A DNA stretch of 64,000 nt from Flavobacterium subsaxonicum WB 4.1-42 = DSM 21790 (GCF_000422725.1 NZ_AUGP01000017.1:1-64000); one strand, 5' to 3'; counted from the stretch's first letter, positions 7,817 to 17,650 are shown. Program-made: numbers and translations. Notes: generated by a model not told the origin, from the sequence alone.

Positions 7817-10800
7817 ATGATCCATTTCTTCGGAAACCAGACCAATACGGTTTTTGCAGTACAGGCACAAACCGAACTTTCGGCAGAGGATATTTCAAAA
7901 TTAAACTGGCTTTTTGGCAACGCTCATAAGATAGAAAAATCCGTGCTTACGGATTTTTTTGTTGGACCCCGCGCTACCATGATTACGCCATGGAGTACCA
8001 ATGCTGTAGAAATTACCCAGAACATGGGTATTACAGGTATTCTTCGTATCGAGGAGTTTGAAAAGGCCGATGAGGCTACTGCAAGTTTCGACCCTATGCT
8101 TTCTCAAAAGTACAACGGCCTTAACCAGGACATTTACACCATAAACATTAAGCCGGAGCCTATCCTGGAAATTGAGGATATTGCCGCTTATAACCAACAG
8201 GAGGGCCTTGCGCTTAACGCAGAAGAGGTAGACTACCTTAATAACCTTGCCACTAAACTGGGCAGAAAATTAACCGACTCTGAAGTTTTTGGCTTTAGCC
8301 AGGTAAACTCTGAGCACTGCCGCCACAAAATATTTAACGGTACGTTTGTTATAGATGGCGAAGAGAAACCTTCATCGCTATTTAAGCTTATTAAGAAAAC
8401 AGCGGCCGAGAACCCTAACGATATTGTATCGGCTTATAAAGATAACGTGGCCTTTGTTAAAGGCCCACGTGTGGAGCAGTTTGCCCCTAAAACGGCCGAT
8501 AAACCCGATTTTTATCAGGTAACAGAATTTGATTCGGTTATCTCGATAAAAGCAGAAACACACAACTTTCCTACAACTGTAGAGCCTTTTAACGGTGCTG
8601 CAACAGGTAGCGGTGGCGAAATTCGCGACAGGCTTGCCGGTGGTCAGGGGTCGTTACCTCTTGCAGGTACGGCGGTGTACATGACATCGTATTCTCGCCT
8701 TGAAGAGAACCGCCCTTGGGAAAACGGTATGGACGAGCGCAAATGGCTGTACCAAACCCCAATGGACATACTTATAAAAGCTTCTAACGGAGCATCAGAC
8801 TTTGGTAACAAATTCGGCCAGCCGCTTATTACAGGGTCTGTACTAACGTTTGAACATACTGAGGATGCCCGCAAACTGGGCTTTGATAAAGTTATAATGC
8901 TTGCCGGTGGTATTGGTTACGGTAAAGCAAGCCAGGCGGCGAAACAAAAACCACAGGTTGGCGACAAGATTGTTATACTTGGTGGCGAAAACTACCGTAT
9001 TGGTATGGGTGGTGCAGCAGTATCATCTGCCGATACCGGGGCTTTTAATTCAGGCATAGAGCTTAACGCCATACAGCGTTCTAACCCCGAGATGCAAAAA
9101 CGTGCTGCCAATGCCGTTCGTGGCTTGGTAGAGAGCGAAAACAACCCAATAGTTTCTATTCACGATCACGGTGCAGGTGGCCACTTAAACTGCCTGTCTG
9201 AACTTGTAGAAGAAACCGGCGGTAAAATAGACCTTGACAAATTACCGGTGGGCGACCCTACCCTATCGGCTAAAGAAATAATTGGTAACGAGAGCCAGGA
9301 ACGTATGGGCCTTGTTATCGGACAAAAAGATATTGATACCCTGCAACGCATTGCCGACCGCGAGCGTAGCCCTATGTATGCCGTGGGCGATGTTACAGGC
9401 AACCACCGATTTACATTCGAGAGCGCTACCACCGGTGCTAAACCAATGGATTTTGCGCTGGAAGATATGTTTGGCTCATCGCCAAAAACCATAATGAGCG
9501 ATATTGCCGTGGAGGCTAAATATGCCAACCCGGAATATTCTCAGGAAAAAGTACACGAGTACCTAAACCAGGTGCTTCAGCTTGAAGCTGTTGCCTGTAA
9601 AGACTGGTTAACCAACAAGGTAGACCGTTGTGTGGGTGGTAAGGTAGCCAAGCAGCAAACTGCAGGGCCTATTCAGTTACCGCTTAACAACGTGGGCGTA
9701 ATGGCATTAGACTATGCCGGTAAAGAAGGTATAGCAACCACCATTGGCCACTCGCCTGTTTCTGCCCTGGTAGACCCTGTTGCGGGTAGCCGTAACTCTA
9801 TTGGCGAGGCGTTGTCTAACATTGTTTTTGCTCCGCTAAAAGACGGGCTTAAAAGTGTTTCGCTTTCGGCTAACTGGATGTGGGCTTGTAAAAACGAAGG
9901 CGAAGATGCCCGTTTATACGATGCTGTAAAGGGCTGTAGCGATTTTGCTATCGAACTTGGCATCAACATCCCAACAGGAAAGGATTCGCTTTCTATGAAA
10001 CAAAAATATCCTGACGGCGATGTTATTGCCCCGGGTACCGTTATAATATCAGCTGCAGGTAACTGTAGCGACATTCGTAAGGTAGTAGAGCCGGTACTTA
10101 AAAAAGATGGCGGTAACATTTACCACATTAACCTAAGTGGCGATACCTTTAAACTGGGCGGATCATCGTTTGCGCAGGTGCTTAATAAAGTGGGCAACGA
10201 AGTTCCGACAATTACAGATGCTGCGGCGTTTAAAAACACCTTTAACGTAATTCAGGATCTTATTAAAGCGGGTAAAATTGCTGCAGGCCACGATATTGGC
10301 AGCGGCGGTTTAATTACTACCCTGCTTGAAATGAGCTTTGCCGAGGTTAACCTTGGTGCCGAATACGACCTTACTAACCTTAACGAGGCCGATACGGTTA
10401 AAACCCTGTTTGCAGAAAATATTGCCATTGTTATTCAGGCCGATGCTGCTGTAGAGGCAGAGCTTGCTAAAAATAATGTAGCCTTTACCCTTATTGGTAC
10501 GCCTAAAGAAGGCAACACCGTTACCGTTAAAAACGGCGACACTAACCTTACTTTTGATGTAACCGAAACACGCGATACGTGGTTTAAAACATCGTACCTG
10601 TTAGACCAAAAGCAAAGTGGCAAACAAAAAGCACAGGAGCGTTACAACAACTATAAAAACCAGCCGTTGCAGTTTACCTTCCCAACCCATTTTACGGGCA
10701 GGAAAGTAACGTTAGATGGCGGTAGGCCAAGGCCAAAAGCCGCTATTATTCGCGAAAAGGGTAGTAACTCGGAACGTGAAATGGCAAACGCCATGTACCT

Positions 10801-11476
10801 TGCCGGTTTTGATGTTAAAGATGTACACATGACCGACCTTATATCGGGCCGCGAAACCCTTGAAGATATCCAGTTTATTGGTGCTGTGGGTGGTTTCTCT
10901 AATTCAGATGTACTGGGTTCGGCTAAAGGATGGGCCGGTGCCTTTTTATACAACGAAAAAGCCAAGATAGCTTTAGAGAAATTTTTTGCCAGGGAAGACA
11001 CCCTGTCGGTAGGTATTTGTAACGGTTGCCAGCTGTTTATAGAGCTGGGCCTTATAAACCCTGAGCACGAGGTTAAACCGCGCATGCTGCACAACGACAG
11101 TAAAAAACACGAAAGTGGCTTTACATCGGTTACGGTGCAGGAAAACTCGTCGATTATGCTTAGCAGCCTTGCGGGCAGCACCCTTGGTGTTTGGATTTCG
11201 CATGGCGAAGGTAAATTCGACTTACCGTATACCGAAGATAAATACGACGTTGTAGCTAAATACGCCTACAACGGCTACCCTGCCAACCCTAACGGCAGCC
11301 ACTTTGATATTGCCATGATGGCAAGCAACAATGGCCGCCACCTGGTTATGATGCCGCACATTGAGCGCTCTATGTTCCAGTGGAACTGGGCTAACTACCC
11401 AGCCGGCCGTACCGACGAGGTTTCGCCGTGGCACGAGGCGTTTGTTAACGCCCGTGAGTGGATTGAGAAAAGATAG
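7817..11476 (+). CDS. purL: Phosphoribosylformylglycinamidine synthase (large PurL)
   Basis: It catalyses the ATP- and glutamine-dependent conversion of FGAR to FGAM, the fourth step of purine synthesis, in the cytoplasm. The 1219 residues match the single-chain form. In order there are an N-terminal PurS-like region, two AIR-synthase/PurM-like halves (QVNSEHCRHKIF near 175; ETHNFPT near 251 with the glycine-rich GAATGSGGEIRD) and a C-terminal class I glutaminase. The glutaminase nucleophile lies in VGICNGCQ near residue 1075, with HGEG later. The gene stands alone, with a promoter before it and a strong terminator after. Confidence 0.97.
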   Translation: MIHFFGNQTNTVFAVQAQTELSAEDISKLNWLFGNAHKIEKSVLTDFFVGPRATMITPWSTNAVEITQNMGITGILRIEEFEKADEATASFDPMLSQKYNGLNQDIYTINIKPEPILEIEDIAAYNQQEGLALNAEEVDYLNNLATKLGRKLTDSEVFGFSQVNSEHCRHKIFNGTFVIDGEEKPSSLFKLIKKTAAENPNDIVSAYKDNVAFVKGPRVEQFAPKTADKPDFYQVTEFDSVISIKAETHNFPTTVEPFNGAATGSGGEIRDRLAGGQGSLPLAGTAVYMTSYSRLEENRPWENGMDERKWLYQTPMDILIKASNGASDFGNKFGQPLITGSVLTFEHTEDARKLGFDKVIMLAGGIGYGKASQAAKQKPQVGDKIVILGGENYRIGMGGAAVSSADTGAFNSGIELNAIQRSNPEMQKRAANAVRGLVESENNPIVSIHDHGAGGHLNCLSELVEETGGKIDLDKLPVGDPTLSAKEIIGNESQERMGLVIGQKDIDTLQRIADRERSPMYAVGDVTGNHRFTFESATTGAKPMDFALEDMFGSSPKTIMSDIAVEAKYANPEYSQEKVHEYLNQVLQLEAVACKDWLTNKVDRCVGGKVAKQQTAGPIQLPLNNVGVMALDYAGKEGIATTIGHSPVSALVDPVAGSRNSIGEALSNIVFAPLKDGLKSVSLSANWMWACKNEGEDARLYDAVKGCSDFAIELGINIPTGKDSLSMKQKYPDGDVIAPGTVIISAAGNCSDIRKVVEPVLKKDGGNIYHINLSGDTFKLGGSSFAQVLNKVGNEVPTITDAAAFKNTFNVIQDLIKAGKIAAGHDIGSGGLITTLLEMSFAEVNLGAEYDLTNLNEADTVKTLFAENIAIVIQADAAVEAELAKNNVAFTLIGTPKEGNTVTVKNGDTNLTFDVTETRDTWFKTSYLLDQKQSGKQKAQERYNNYKNQPLQFTFPTHFTGRKVTLDGGRPRPKAAIIREKGSNSEREMANAMYLAGFDVKDVHMTDLISGRETLEDIQFIGAVGGFSNSDVLGSAKGWAGAFLYNEKAKIALEKFFAREDTLSVGICNGCQLFIELGLINPEHEVKPRMLHNDSKKHESGFTSVTVQENSSIMLSSLAGSTLGVWISHGEGKFDLPYTEDKYDVVAKYAYNGYPANPNGSHFDIAMMASNNGRHLVMMPHIERSMFQWNWANYPAGRTDEVSPWHEAFVNAREWIEKR

Positions 11477-11530
11477 TTGACAGTTGACAGTTATTGGTTG
11501 ACAGCTTAGACAGAAGATAATAGATGATAG

Positions 11531-11558
11531 ACGCCTCCAGGAATGGGGGCGTTTTTTT
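11531..11558 (+). terminator. purL terminator
   Basis: The stem ACGCCTCC/GGGGGCGT with a 6-base loop is followed by seven T. The spacer from purL to here carries iterated TTGACAG and GATGATAGA words. Confidence 0.85.
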
Positions 11559-11607
11559 GTGTAAGCATATGTTTAGTTTTATTATATTTACGCTTTAAAG
11601 CCGCATC

Positions 11608-12711
11608 ATGAACACAATCAATATTCCTTTAGACAAACTTTTCTTAGATCCAGATAATTATCGTCTCCGTAGTAAACCACAATATGTACAGATGCCTGAT
11701 TTGACTGATGACAAAGTTATAGGAACAGCTTTGCAGCAAAGAACTTTCAACCTTGTAGCAGGAAAAAATAATATAGAGATCAAAGACTTAGTAGATAGCC
11801 TCAGATCAAATGGATTTCTTAAAGTTGACAATATTCTTGTAAGAGAATTAGATAATGACAAAGGCTATGTTGTGATTGAAGGGAATAGGCGATTAGCAGC
11901 ACTAAAAGTTTTACAAAAGTCATACAACGAAGACTTTGATATTGGGCTTCTAGCTCCAACTGTTTTTGATGGTGTTGAAGTTGTCAAATATAGCTATCAA
12001 AATCCTGAAGAATATTTAATTTTAATGGGGTTAAGACATGTTAGTGGAAATAAAAAATGGGATCGATATAATCAAGCAAAACTTATAGCTGAACTTTATA
12101 ATAAAGGTCTATCAGTTGTTCAGATTGCAAATAAATTAGGCGTTTCAAACAAAAGTGTCATTCAGCAACAACTTGATGCATTTTTTGCAATTGAGGCATT
12201 TATAAATGATGATATGGCTTATGACAATGATACCTCATTCAATCCATTTGATAAGTTTATGATTTTTATAGAGGTTTTACTTAAAACTAAAGTAAAAAAC
12301 TGGTTGAAGTGGGATCCACTCAGAAAAGAATTTCTAGACAAAAATAATCTCCAAAGATTTTATTCATGGATAACTCCATCCTTTAGTATTTCAGATGATG
12401 AGGAGGATGGATTTAATGATAGCGATCTTTTAGACCCAATTATAATCAATCACAAAGAAATACGTCTTTTAAATGAAATTATAGATGATGAAGAATCACT
12501 TATAAGATTGGAAGAAACTAGAAGTATTACAGAGGCTATTGAGCAAAATGAAGGTTTTACTAAAAAGAAATTTTCTAAAGAAATTGCACAAGCAGAAAAA
12601 ATTTTAAGAAATATAAAGTTTGGCCCCTCTCTTCTTCTAGAAGAAAATGATAGATTTTCATTGAATAACATTAAGAAAATTGTTAATAGAATTTTAGCAG
12701 ATGAAAGCTAA
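11608..12711 (+). CDS. ParB/Srx-fold protein with HTH, first gene of a ParB-Mrr cassette
   Basis: This 367-residue protein begins with a ParB/Srx-like domain: LDKLFLDPDNYRLR at 8-21, then SLRSNGFLKVDNILVRE and VIEGNRRLAALK near 89-100. EGNRR occupies the position of the nucleotide-binding motif of ParB CTPases and of the DGQQR motif of DndB- and SspE-type defence proteins. A helix-turn-helix (about 168-190, with the VSNKSV turn) follows. The C-terminal half is acidic and helical with no known domain. It overlaps the nuclease gene by 11 bases, so the two are translationally linked. Composition is clearly AT-richer than purL next door, suggesting acquisition. There is no parA nearby, so a partition role is unlikely. 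The family call is good; the defence role is inference. Confidence 0.8.
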   Translation: MNTINIPLDKLFLDPDNYRLRSKPQYVQMPDLTDDKVIGTALQQRTFNLVAGKNNIEIKDLVDSLRSNGFLKVDNILVRELDNDKGYVVIEGNRRLAALKVLQKSYNEDFDIGLLAPTVFDGVEVVKYSYQNPEEYLILMGLRHVSGNKKWDRYNQAKLIAELYNKGLSVVQIANKLGVSNKSVIQQQLDAFFAIEAFINDDMAYDNDTSFNPFDKFMIFIEVLLKTKVKNWLKWDPLRKEFLDKNNLQRFYSWITPSFSISDDEEDGFNDSDLLDPIIINHKEIRLLNEIIDDEESLIRLEETRSITEAIEQNEGFTKKKFSKEIAQAEKILRNIKFGPSLLLEENDRFSLNNIKKIVNRILADES

Positions 12712-13453
12712 GACCAAAGCAGACAAAAGGCGAAATTATCTGATTTTTATACTAACATCAAAAGATAATGTTGTTGACTTATATGCGTTAAAAGATATTG
12801 AAGAGGATGATATTGAAGATATCAAAATACAACTTGAATCTTACATCTCTAAATATAAAAATTGCGGATTAAAAATTGATTATAACACTTCGAGAATTTT
12901 TAAGTCAAAAAATATTATTGGAATTGCATCCTATGTAGACAATTTAAGTGCTATTCGATTTGAAAAATTTGCAGCTTTAATAATAAAATTTTTTGGTTAC
13001 GAAATTACGTACGCAACTAAAATCTCACATGATCAAGGTATCGACTTTGTGGGAGTGAAAAGATTTCAACTATTTGATTCAAAAAGAGAGAGTTATTTGA
13101 TTGGTCAAGCAAAAAAATATAATGTTCTAGTAAATGTCAATGAAGTTAGAGGATTTGCTGGTGCAGTTATTTTATTGAGAAGCAAAGAATTTAGTCAATC
13201 TAAAAAAGTTTATGAAAAACTAATAATGAAGTCATTTACGCCAATTGAGGGCATATTTGTTACTTCATATTTCTTTTCCCCTCCAGCCACAACATTATGT
13301 GAAAACGCTGATATAATTTCCCTTGATTTTATTGATCTAGTCCTTTTAACTGAAAAGGCTATTTTAGAAAAGAAACTTGAAATTGAAACTAATAATGTTT
13401 TTATTAAGGCTAAAGCTGACCAAGCGGTAAATAAAATTGTTATTCTAAATTAA
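12701..13453 (+). CDS. Mrr-like PD-(D/E)XK endonuclease, second gene of the cassette
   Basis: This 250-residue protein has a central Mrr-type nuclease core: FEKFAALIIKFFGYE (Glu88), then SHDQGIDFVG with Asp115, then YLIGQAKKY with Gln136 and Lys138. This is the E, D, QxK arrangement of Mrr_cat restriction enzymes that cut modified or foreign DNA. The N-terminal 80 residues are a separate mixed domain, perhaps for recognition. The final stretch is lysine-rich. The gene starts inside the end of the ParB-like gene. Codon use is AT-rich, like its partner. No methyltransferase accompanies it, so it is more likely a modification-dependent or phosphorothioate-type system than a classical R-M system. 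Confidence 0.8.
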   Translation: MKAKTKADKRRNYLIFILTSKDNVVDLYALKDIEEDDIEDIKIQLESYISKYKNCGLKIDYNTSRIFKSKNIIGIASYVDNLSAIRFEKFAALIIKFFGYEITYATKISHDQGIDFVGVKRFQLFDSKRESYLIGQAKKYNVLVNVNEVRGFAGAVILLRSKEFSQSKKVYEKLIMKSFTPIEGIFVTSYFFSPPATTLCENADIISLDFIDLVLLTEKAILEKKLEIETNNVFIKAKADQAVNKIVILN

Positions 13454-13550
13454 TATATTTACTATTTGTATTAGCATAAGAAACAAACATGCCCTTTCGC
13501 TCATGCTCTTGCTCTTGGGGCGTAACACTCGCACTCACATCAACAAAACC

Positions 13551-13580
13551 AAGCGCCCCACATTATGCAGGGCGTTTGTT
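13551..13580. terminator. Bidirectional terminator after the ParB-Mrr cassette
   Basis: The stem CGCCC/GGGCG, extended by G-T and A-T pairs, has an 11-base loop and T-rich flanks on both sides. It lies between the converging nuclease and zinc-ribbon genes. Confidence 0.55.
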
Positions 13581-13600
13581 GTTTAAACTATATAGACGGG

Positions 13601-14113
13601 CTACGATAAAAGTTTTCTGTTTACCGGAAGCCAGTATAATATTAAGAACGCAAGTGCTATTACCACTGTAACTGCTGTGCCTGCAATAGCAATGGTACTG
13701 CCATTGCCGCCCAATATACTATTCATATAATCTGCTGTTAGAGTAGCAGAATATATTTGAACAGCAATATTACCAACAGCCGCTGCCGTATAGAGGTACA
13801 GGCCGCTTAGCTTTTTTCGTAACATTAAAATTGCAGCTATAAGTTTGCAGGTGGCGACCCCAAAATTTACATAGGTTAAAGATTCAAAACCTTTAATTGG
13901 CAATGCTGCACCCATACTAAGAGATACTGCTGTACTTATCATAGTAAATACAACCCCTACAATAGTTAATATACATAATACTTTTAAAAAAGTAGTATTT
14001 TGAGGTGCCGGAAGTTCAAATTCTTCAAATCTTTTTGGCTGCTCTGTGTTACAGTTAGTGCAATAAGTAGCGTCATCGGCAAGCATAGTGCCGCATCGGG
14101 TGCATGGTTTCAT
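13601..14113 (-). CDS. Zinc-ribbon membrane protein
   Basis: Starting at the ATG at 14113, the protein is 170 residues. It opens with a zinc ribbon (CTRC at 4-7 and CTNC at 18-21). A short linker rich in Glu and Pro follows, then four predicted membrane helices. I favour this start over the ATG 17 codons upstream because it places the ribbon at the very N-terminus, as in other zinc-ribbon membrane proteins. The function is unknown. Confidence 0.75.
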   Translation of the reverse strand: MKPCTRCGTMLADDATYCTNCNTEQPKRFEEFELPAPQNTTFLKVLCILTIVGVVFTMISTAVSLSMGAALPIKGFESLTYVNFGVATCKLIAAILMLRKKLSGLYLYTAAAVGNIAVQIYSATLTADYMNSILGGNGSTIAIAGTAVTVVIALAFLILYWLPVNRKLLS

Positions 14114-14151
14114 GGTGTGGTTTGGTTTAATGTGCGTAAATATAGGACTTC

Positions 14152-14259
14152 TCAAATTATACACCCGGAATTAGAGAGGCTGTCTTTTTTTACCCTGGCT
14201 GATTGCGCATTTATAGTTGCAAAACAAAAAAGAGAAATAAGCAGGAACAAATTTTTCAT
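14152..14259 (-). CDS. Possible 35-residue secreted peptide
   Basis: The 35-codon frame begins with a convincing signal peptide (MKNLFLLISLFCFATINAQ, then S), followed by only about 16 residues ending SNSGCII. It lies 38 bases upstream of the zinc-ribbon gene in the same direction. It may be a real small exported peptide or the surviving 5' end of a longer gene. There is no homologue that I recognise. Confidence 0.35.
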   Translation of the reverse strand: MKNLFLLISLFCFATINAQSARVKKDSLSNSGCII

Positions 14260-14401
14260 GGTTTTAAATTTGAGGATTGGTTTATTAAATTTAGTAAAAA
14301 AGACAATTCGATTTAACCGAAAATTTTTCGGGAGTTTTTTAGAATTCCCAACCACCATTTTCTGGGATTTTCAATTTTGTGATCGACTATGGGGCCAGAT
14401 A

Positions 14402-14430
14402 CGCAATCTCAAAGTCCGAAAGTGAAATAT
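14402..14430 (-). repeat. Copy A of a 29-nt dispersed element
   Basis: This segment matches 44884-44912 on the opposite strand at 28 of 29 positions (core TTTCACTTTCGGACTTTGAG). Weaker similarity appears to extend on both sides, including an AAAAAACTCC word about 90 bases away. The gap of about 200 bases before the acyl-CoA synthetase holds no other recognised feature. Confidence 0.7.
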
Positions 14431-14565
14431 TAAGCCCTTTTTGGCCTAATTTCGATAATTTGACGAACTCTATAATTGCAGTATTAAAAAATTATCACAT
14501 CCTAAATTAATTGGTTTATAAAATATAATTTCATAATTTGCATAGATAAACCTTTACAAAAATTT

Positions 14566-16350
14566 ATGGATAATATAACCCGTTTGTTCGATTTTCCGTA
14601 CTATCAGCTAAAAAAGTACAACCTGCCTGCGGCATTGGTTACCAAATACGGAAATGAGTGGGTAAAAACCTCAACACAGGAGTACCTGGATAAGGCTAAC
14701 GCCTTCTCTCGAGGGCTTTTACGTTTGGGTATCAGGAAAAACGATAAGATCGCGGTGATATCGTCCAACAACCGCACTGAGTGGAATATTGTTGATATTG
14801 GCATACTGCAAACCGGCGCACAAAACGTACCTGTGTACCCAACTATATCTACCGAAGACTACGAATACATACTTACACACTCTGAAAGTCAGTACTGTAT
14901 CGTTTCTGACGAAGAGCTGTACCAGAAAATTATGTCGGTTAAACCTAATGTACCCAGGCTAAAAGAAGTGTACTCTTTTAACGAGGTGGCGGGCTGTAAA
15001 AACTGGACAGAGATACTGGAGTTGGGCAAAGACACTGGCAATCAGGCTGATGTAGAGGCTATTAAAGACAGTATTAAGGAAGACGAACTGGCTACCATCA
15101 TCTACACATCGGGTACTACCGGCAGGCCAAAAGGCGTAATGCTGTCGCATAAAAACATAGTATCAGATGTGCTAATGAGCTCAGAACGTGTACCTTTTGA
15201 ACTCGGACAGAGTGTAGCACTGAGCTTTTTGCCGGTTTGCCATATCTATGAGCGCATGATTTTGTACATCTACCAATACTGTGGTGTATCGATATATTTT
15301 GCAGAAAGCATTGAAAAACTGACCGATAACATTAAAGAGACCTCTCCCGATGTTATTACGGCGGTTCCAAGGTTGTTAGAAAAGGTGTACGACGCTATTA
15401 TAGCTAAGGGTTCGGCGCTTACAGGCATCAAGAAAAAGCTATTTTTCTGGGCGGTAGATGTTGGCCTGGCATACGAGCCTTACGGTGTTAACGGCCTGTG
15501 GTACAGCGCTAAACTATGGCTTGCACGTAAGCTTATCTTTAGCAAATGGAAGGCTGGGCTTGGCGGTAAATTAGGCCTTATGGTTAGCGGTAGCGCGGCC
15601 ATACAGCCAAGGCTTGCACGTGTGTTTGCAGCAGCGGAAATTCCGGTTATGGAGGGTTACGGACTTACGGAGACCTCTCCGGTTATTGCCGTTAACGACC
15701 AGCGCAACGGTGGCTTTAAAATTGGCACCGTGGGCAAACCCCTTAAAGGTGTGGAAGTTATGATTGCCGAAGACGGCGAAATTTTATGCAAAGGCCCCAA
15801 CGTTATGATGGGCTACTATAATGATGAAGAAAAGACTAAAGAGGTAATGACGGACGGTTACTTTCATACAGGCGATATTGGCCTTATAGATAAAGACGGG
15901 TTCTTAAAAATTACCGACCGTAAAAAGGAAATGTTCAAGACATCCGGAGGTAAATACATTGCACCTCAGCTAATTGAAAACGCTATGAAGCAGTCGCGCT
16001 TTATAGAACAGATAATGGTTATTGGCGATGGCGAGAAGATGCCGGCGGCCTTTATTCAGCCTGATTTTGCGTTTGTTAAGCAGTGGGCATCACGCAAGGG
16101 CATTAATCTGGGTTCTAACCAGGAAATTGCCGACAGCAAAGAGGTACACGACCGCATACAGGAAGAGGTTGAGGGTATTAACAAGAAATTCGGCCATTGG
16201 GAGCAGATCAAAAAATTTGAAATTACCCCCGATGCATGGAGTGTTGAAGGCGGAGAAATGACCCCTACCCTTAAACTAAAGCGTAAGTCAGTCAAAGAAA
16301 AATACATTAAACTGTATGATAAGATATACGGAGGCACATCCGAAAAGTAA
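14566..16350 (+). CDS. fadD: Long-chain acyl-CoA synthetase (AMP-forming)
   Basis: It activates long-chain fatty acids to acyl-CoA, feeding beta-oxidation or lipid synthesis. The 594 residues carry the ANL-family signature IIYTSGTTGRPKGVMLSH near 180-197, GYGLTETSP near 365, YFHTGDIG near 435 and the hinge/lysine region ITDRKKEMFKTSGGKYI near 450-465. The family length is normal for bacterial LC-FACS of the FAA1/AMP-binding type. It is 2.7 kb upstream of marR and the fad operon, in the same direction but with its own terminator. Confidence 0.92.
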   Translation: MDNITRLFDFPYYQLKKYNLPAALVTKYGNEWVKTSTQEYLDKANAFSRGLLRLGIRKNDKIAVISSNNRTEWNIVDIGILQTGAQNVPVYPTISTEDYEYILTHSESQYCIVSDEELYQKIMSVKPNVPRLKEVYSFNEVAGCKNWTEILELGKDTGNQADVEAIKDSIKEDELATIIYTSGTTGRPKGVMLSHKNIVSDVLMSSERVPFELGQSVALSFLPVCHIYERMILYIYQYCGVSIYFAESIEKLTDNIKETSPDVITAVPRLLEKVYDAIIAKGSALTGIKKKLFFWAVDVGLAYEPYGVNGLWYSAKLWLARKLIFSKWKAGLGGKLGLMVSGSAAIQPRLARVFAAAEIPVMEGYGLTETSPVIAVNDQRNGGFKIGTVGKPLKGVEVMIAEDGEILCKGPNVMMGYYNDEEKTKEVMTDGYFHTGDIGLIDKDGFLKITDRKKEMFKTSGGKYIAPQLIENAMKQSRFIEQIMVIGDGEKMPAAFIQPDFAFVKQWASRKGINLGSNQEIADSKEVHDRIQEEVEGINKKFGHWEQIKKFEITPDAWSVEGGEMTPTLKLKRKSVKEKYIKLYDKIYGGTSEK

Positions 16351-16353
16351 TTT

Positions 16354-16379
16354 AAACTCCCCAATTGGGGAGTTTTTTT
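16354..16379 (+). terminator. Terminator of the acyl-CoA synthetase gene
   Basis: The perfect stem AAACTCCCC/GGGGAGTTT with loop AATT is followed by a T run. Confidence 0.85.
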
Positions 16380-16453
16380 ATGGCTTATTAGCAAGCATTT
16401 AGTGTGGCAAATAACTAAAAAATTAGCTATTTTAGCCGCAACCAATAATAAAC

Positions 16454-17623
16454 ATGAAACAACTCCTATTCTTACTTTTACTTGTAAGCACTGTAAGCTT
16501 TGCGCAGCAAAAAACGCTTAAAGGCGTTATAAAAGACATTACTACTCAGGAACCCATATCCAGGGCTACTATTAGTGTTGATGGCACTAACATAAACACC
16601 GTTGCTAATGATGAAGGCAGCTTTAGGGTAATACTGCCGTCTTCGGCAAAAAGTATTACTATTAGCCACCTGAGTTACAGGAGTTATAACTTTACCCCCG
16701 ATAAGTCTAACGAAGACCTTGAACTGTTCCTGGAACCCGGCGGCATAGAGCTGGAAGAGCTTGTAGTTACTAATATACCGGTAAGCGAAATTTTGCAGCA
16801 GGTTGTAGGCAATTCGCGCAAGCGGCTGGAAAAATCGCTGCTGTTAAACACGTATTACCGTGAGTTTGTAAAGGTTAACGATGTGTACACCAAGTTTGCC
16901 GACGGGCTACTGGATTACTACGTTAAGCGTAAAAGTGGCGCTTCAGATTTGTTGGTTAAGCAAAGCAGGTCGTCTCGCCTGGTAGATGCCGGTACCACAA
17001 AAAGAGAGCAAATGACTGACGCACTATACCTTTTTGATGTACGCGACGCCATATCTGATGCTTATAGCTTTAAAGGAATACGCAATGTATTGAGTAGCCC
17101 CAATTATAATTTTGAGTTGCGCATGCGTACCGATAAAAATGGCAAATCGGTAGAGATAATTAAGATCATCCCTAAAGCCGAAGTACAAAAATTATTAATG
17201 GAGGGCACCGTAGTATATGATCCTGCCACCAAGCTTATTTTGGAAATGGACATTAAATATTCTGAAGCGCATAAAAAATACATATCTGAAGTTAATGTAT
17301 TGATTATGAAGTTTACTTTGTTAGACGAATTTAAAAAAACCGGCTTTAGGATAGATGGCTCTAAGTATATTATGACGTACAACAAGCACAGAGCCAATTT
17401 TCATGCAAAAATGGGCAATAAACTGGATGATACGTTTGATTTTGTGAGCGATATTGTTGCTATGGACTACAAAGAAGGCGAATTTGACCTCGACAAAAAA
17501 CTTAAATATAAAGAAAAGAGCCTGTTTGCGGCAGGTACCCATTTTACTGAAGAATTCTGGAAAACCAACAACACCTTATTACCTACCGAGGCCGAAGAAA
17601 AAGTTATACAAAGCCTTAAATAA
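16454..17623 (+). CDS. Secreted protein with CarboxypepD_reg-like N-terminal domain
   Basis: This 389-residue protein has a signal peptide (residues 1-17, ending SFAQ) and then a carboxypeptidase-regulatory-like beta-sandwich (LKGVIKDITTQEPISRATIS, residues about 22-100). In Bacteroidota this domain marks envelope proteins. The EELVVTNIP segment after it resembles the start of TonB-receptor-linked proteins, but no plug or barrel follows. The rest (about 110-389) is a soluble conserved region of unknown fold. It lies 27 bases upstream of a lipoprotein gene and is probably cotranscribed with it. Confidence 0.75.
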   Translation: MKQLLFLLLLVSTVSFAQQKTLKGVIKDITTQEPISRATISVDGTNINTVANDEGSFRVILPSSAKSITISHLSYRSYNFTPDKSNEDLELFLEPGGIELEELVVTNIPVSEILQQVVGNSRKRLEKSLLLNTYYREFVKVNDVYTKFADGLLDYYVKRKSGASDLLVKQSRSSRLVDAGTTKREQMTDALYLFDVRDAISDAYSFKGIRNVLSSPNYNFELRMRTDKNGKSVEIIKIIPKAEVQKLLMEGTVVYDPATKLILEMDIKYSEAHKKYISEVNVLIMKFTLLDEFKKTGFRIDGSKYIMTYNKHRANFHAKMGNKLDDTFDFVSDIVAMDYKEGEFDLDKKLKYKEKSLFAAGTHFTEEFWKTNNTLLPTEAEEKVIQSLK

Positions 17624-17650
17624 CAATTAATTACACGCCCATAATTTACT

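Noticed and set aside
11608-12711. ParB-like gene as a plasmid or chromosome partition gene
   Set aside because: No ParA, no parS-like site that I could see, and tight coupling to a nuclease instead.
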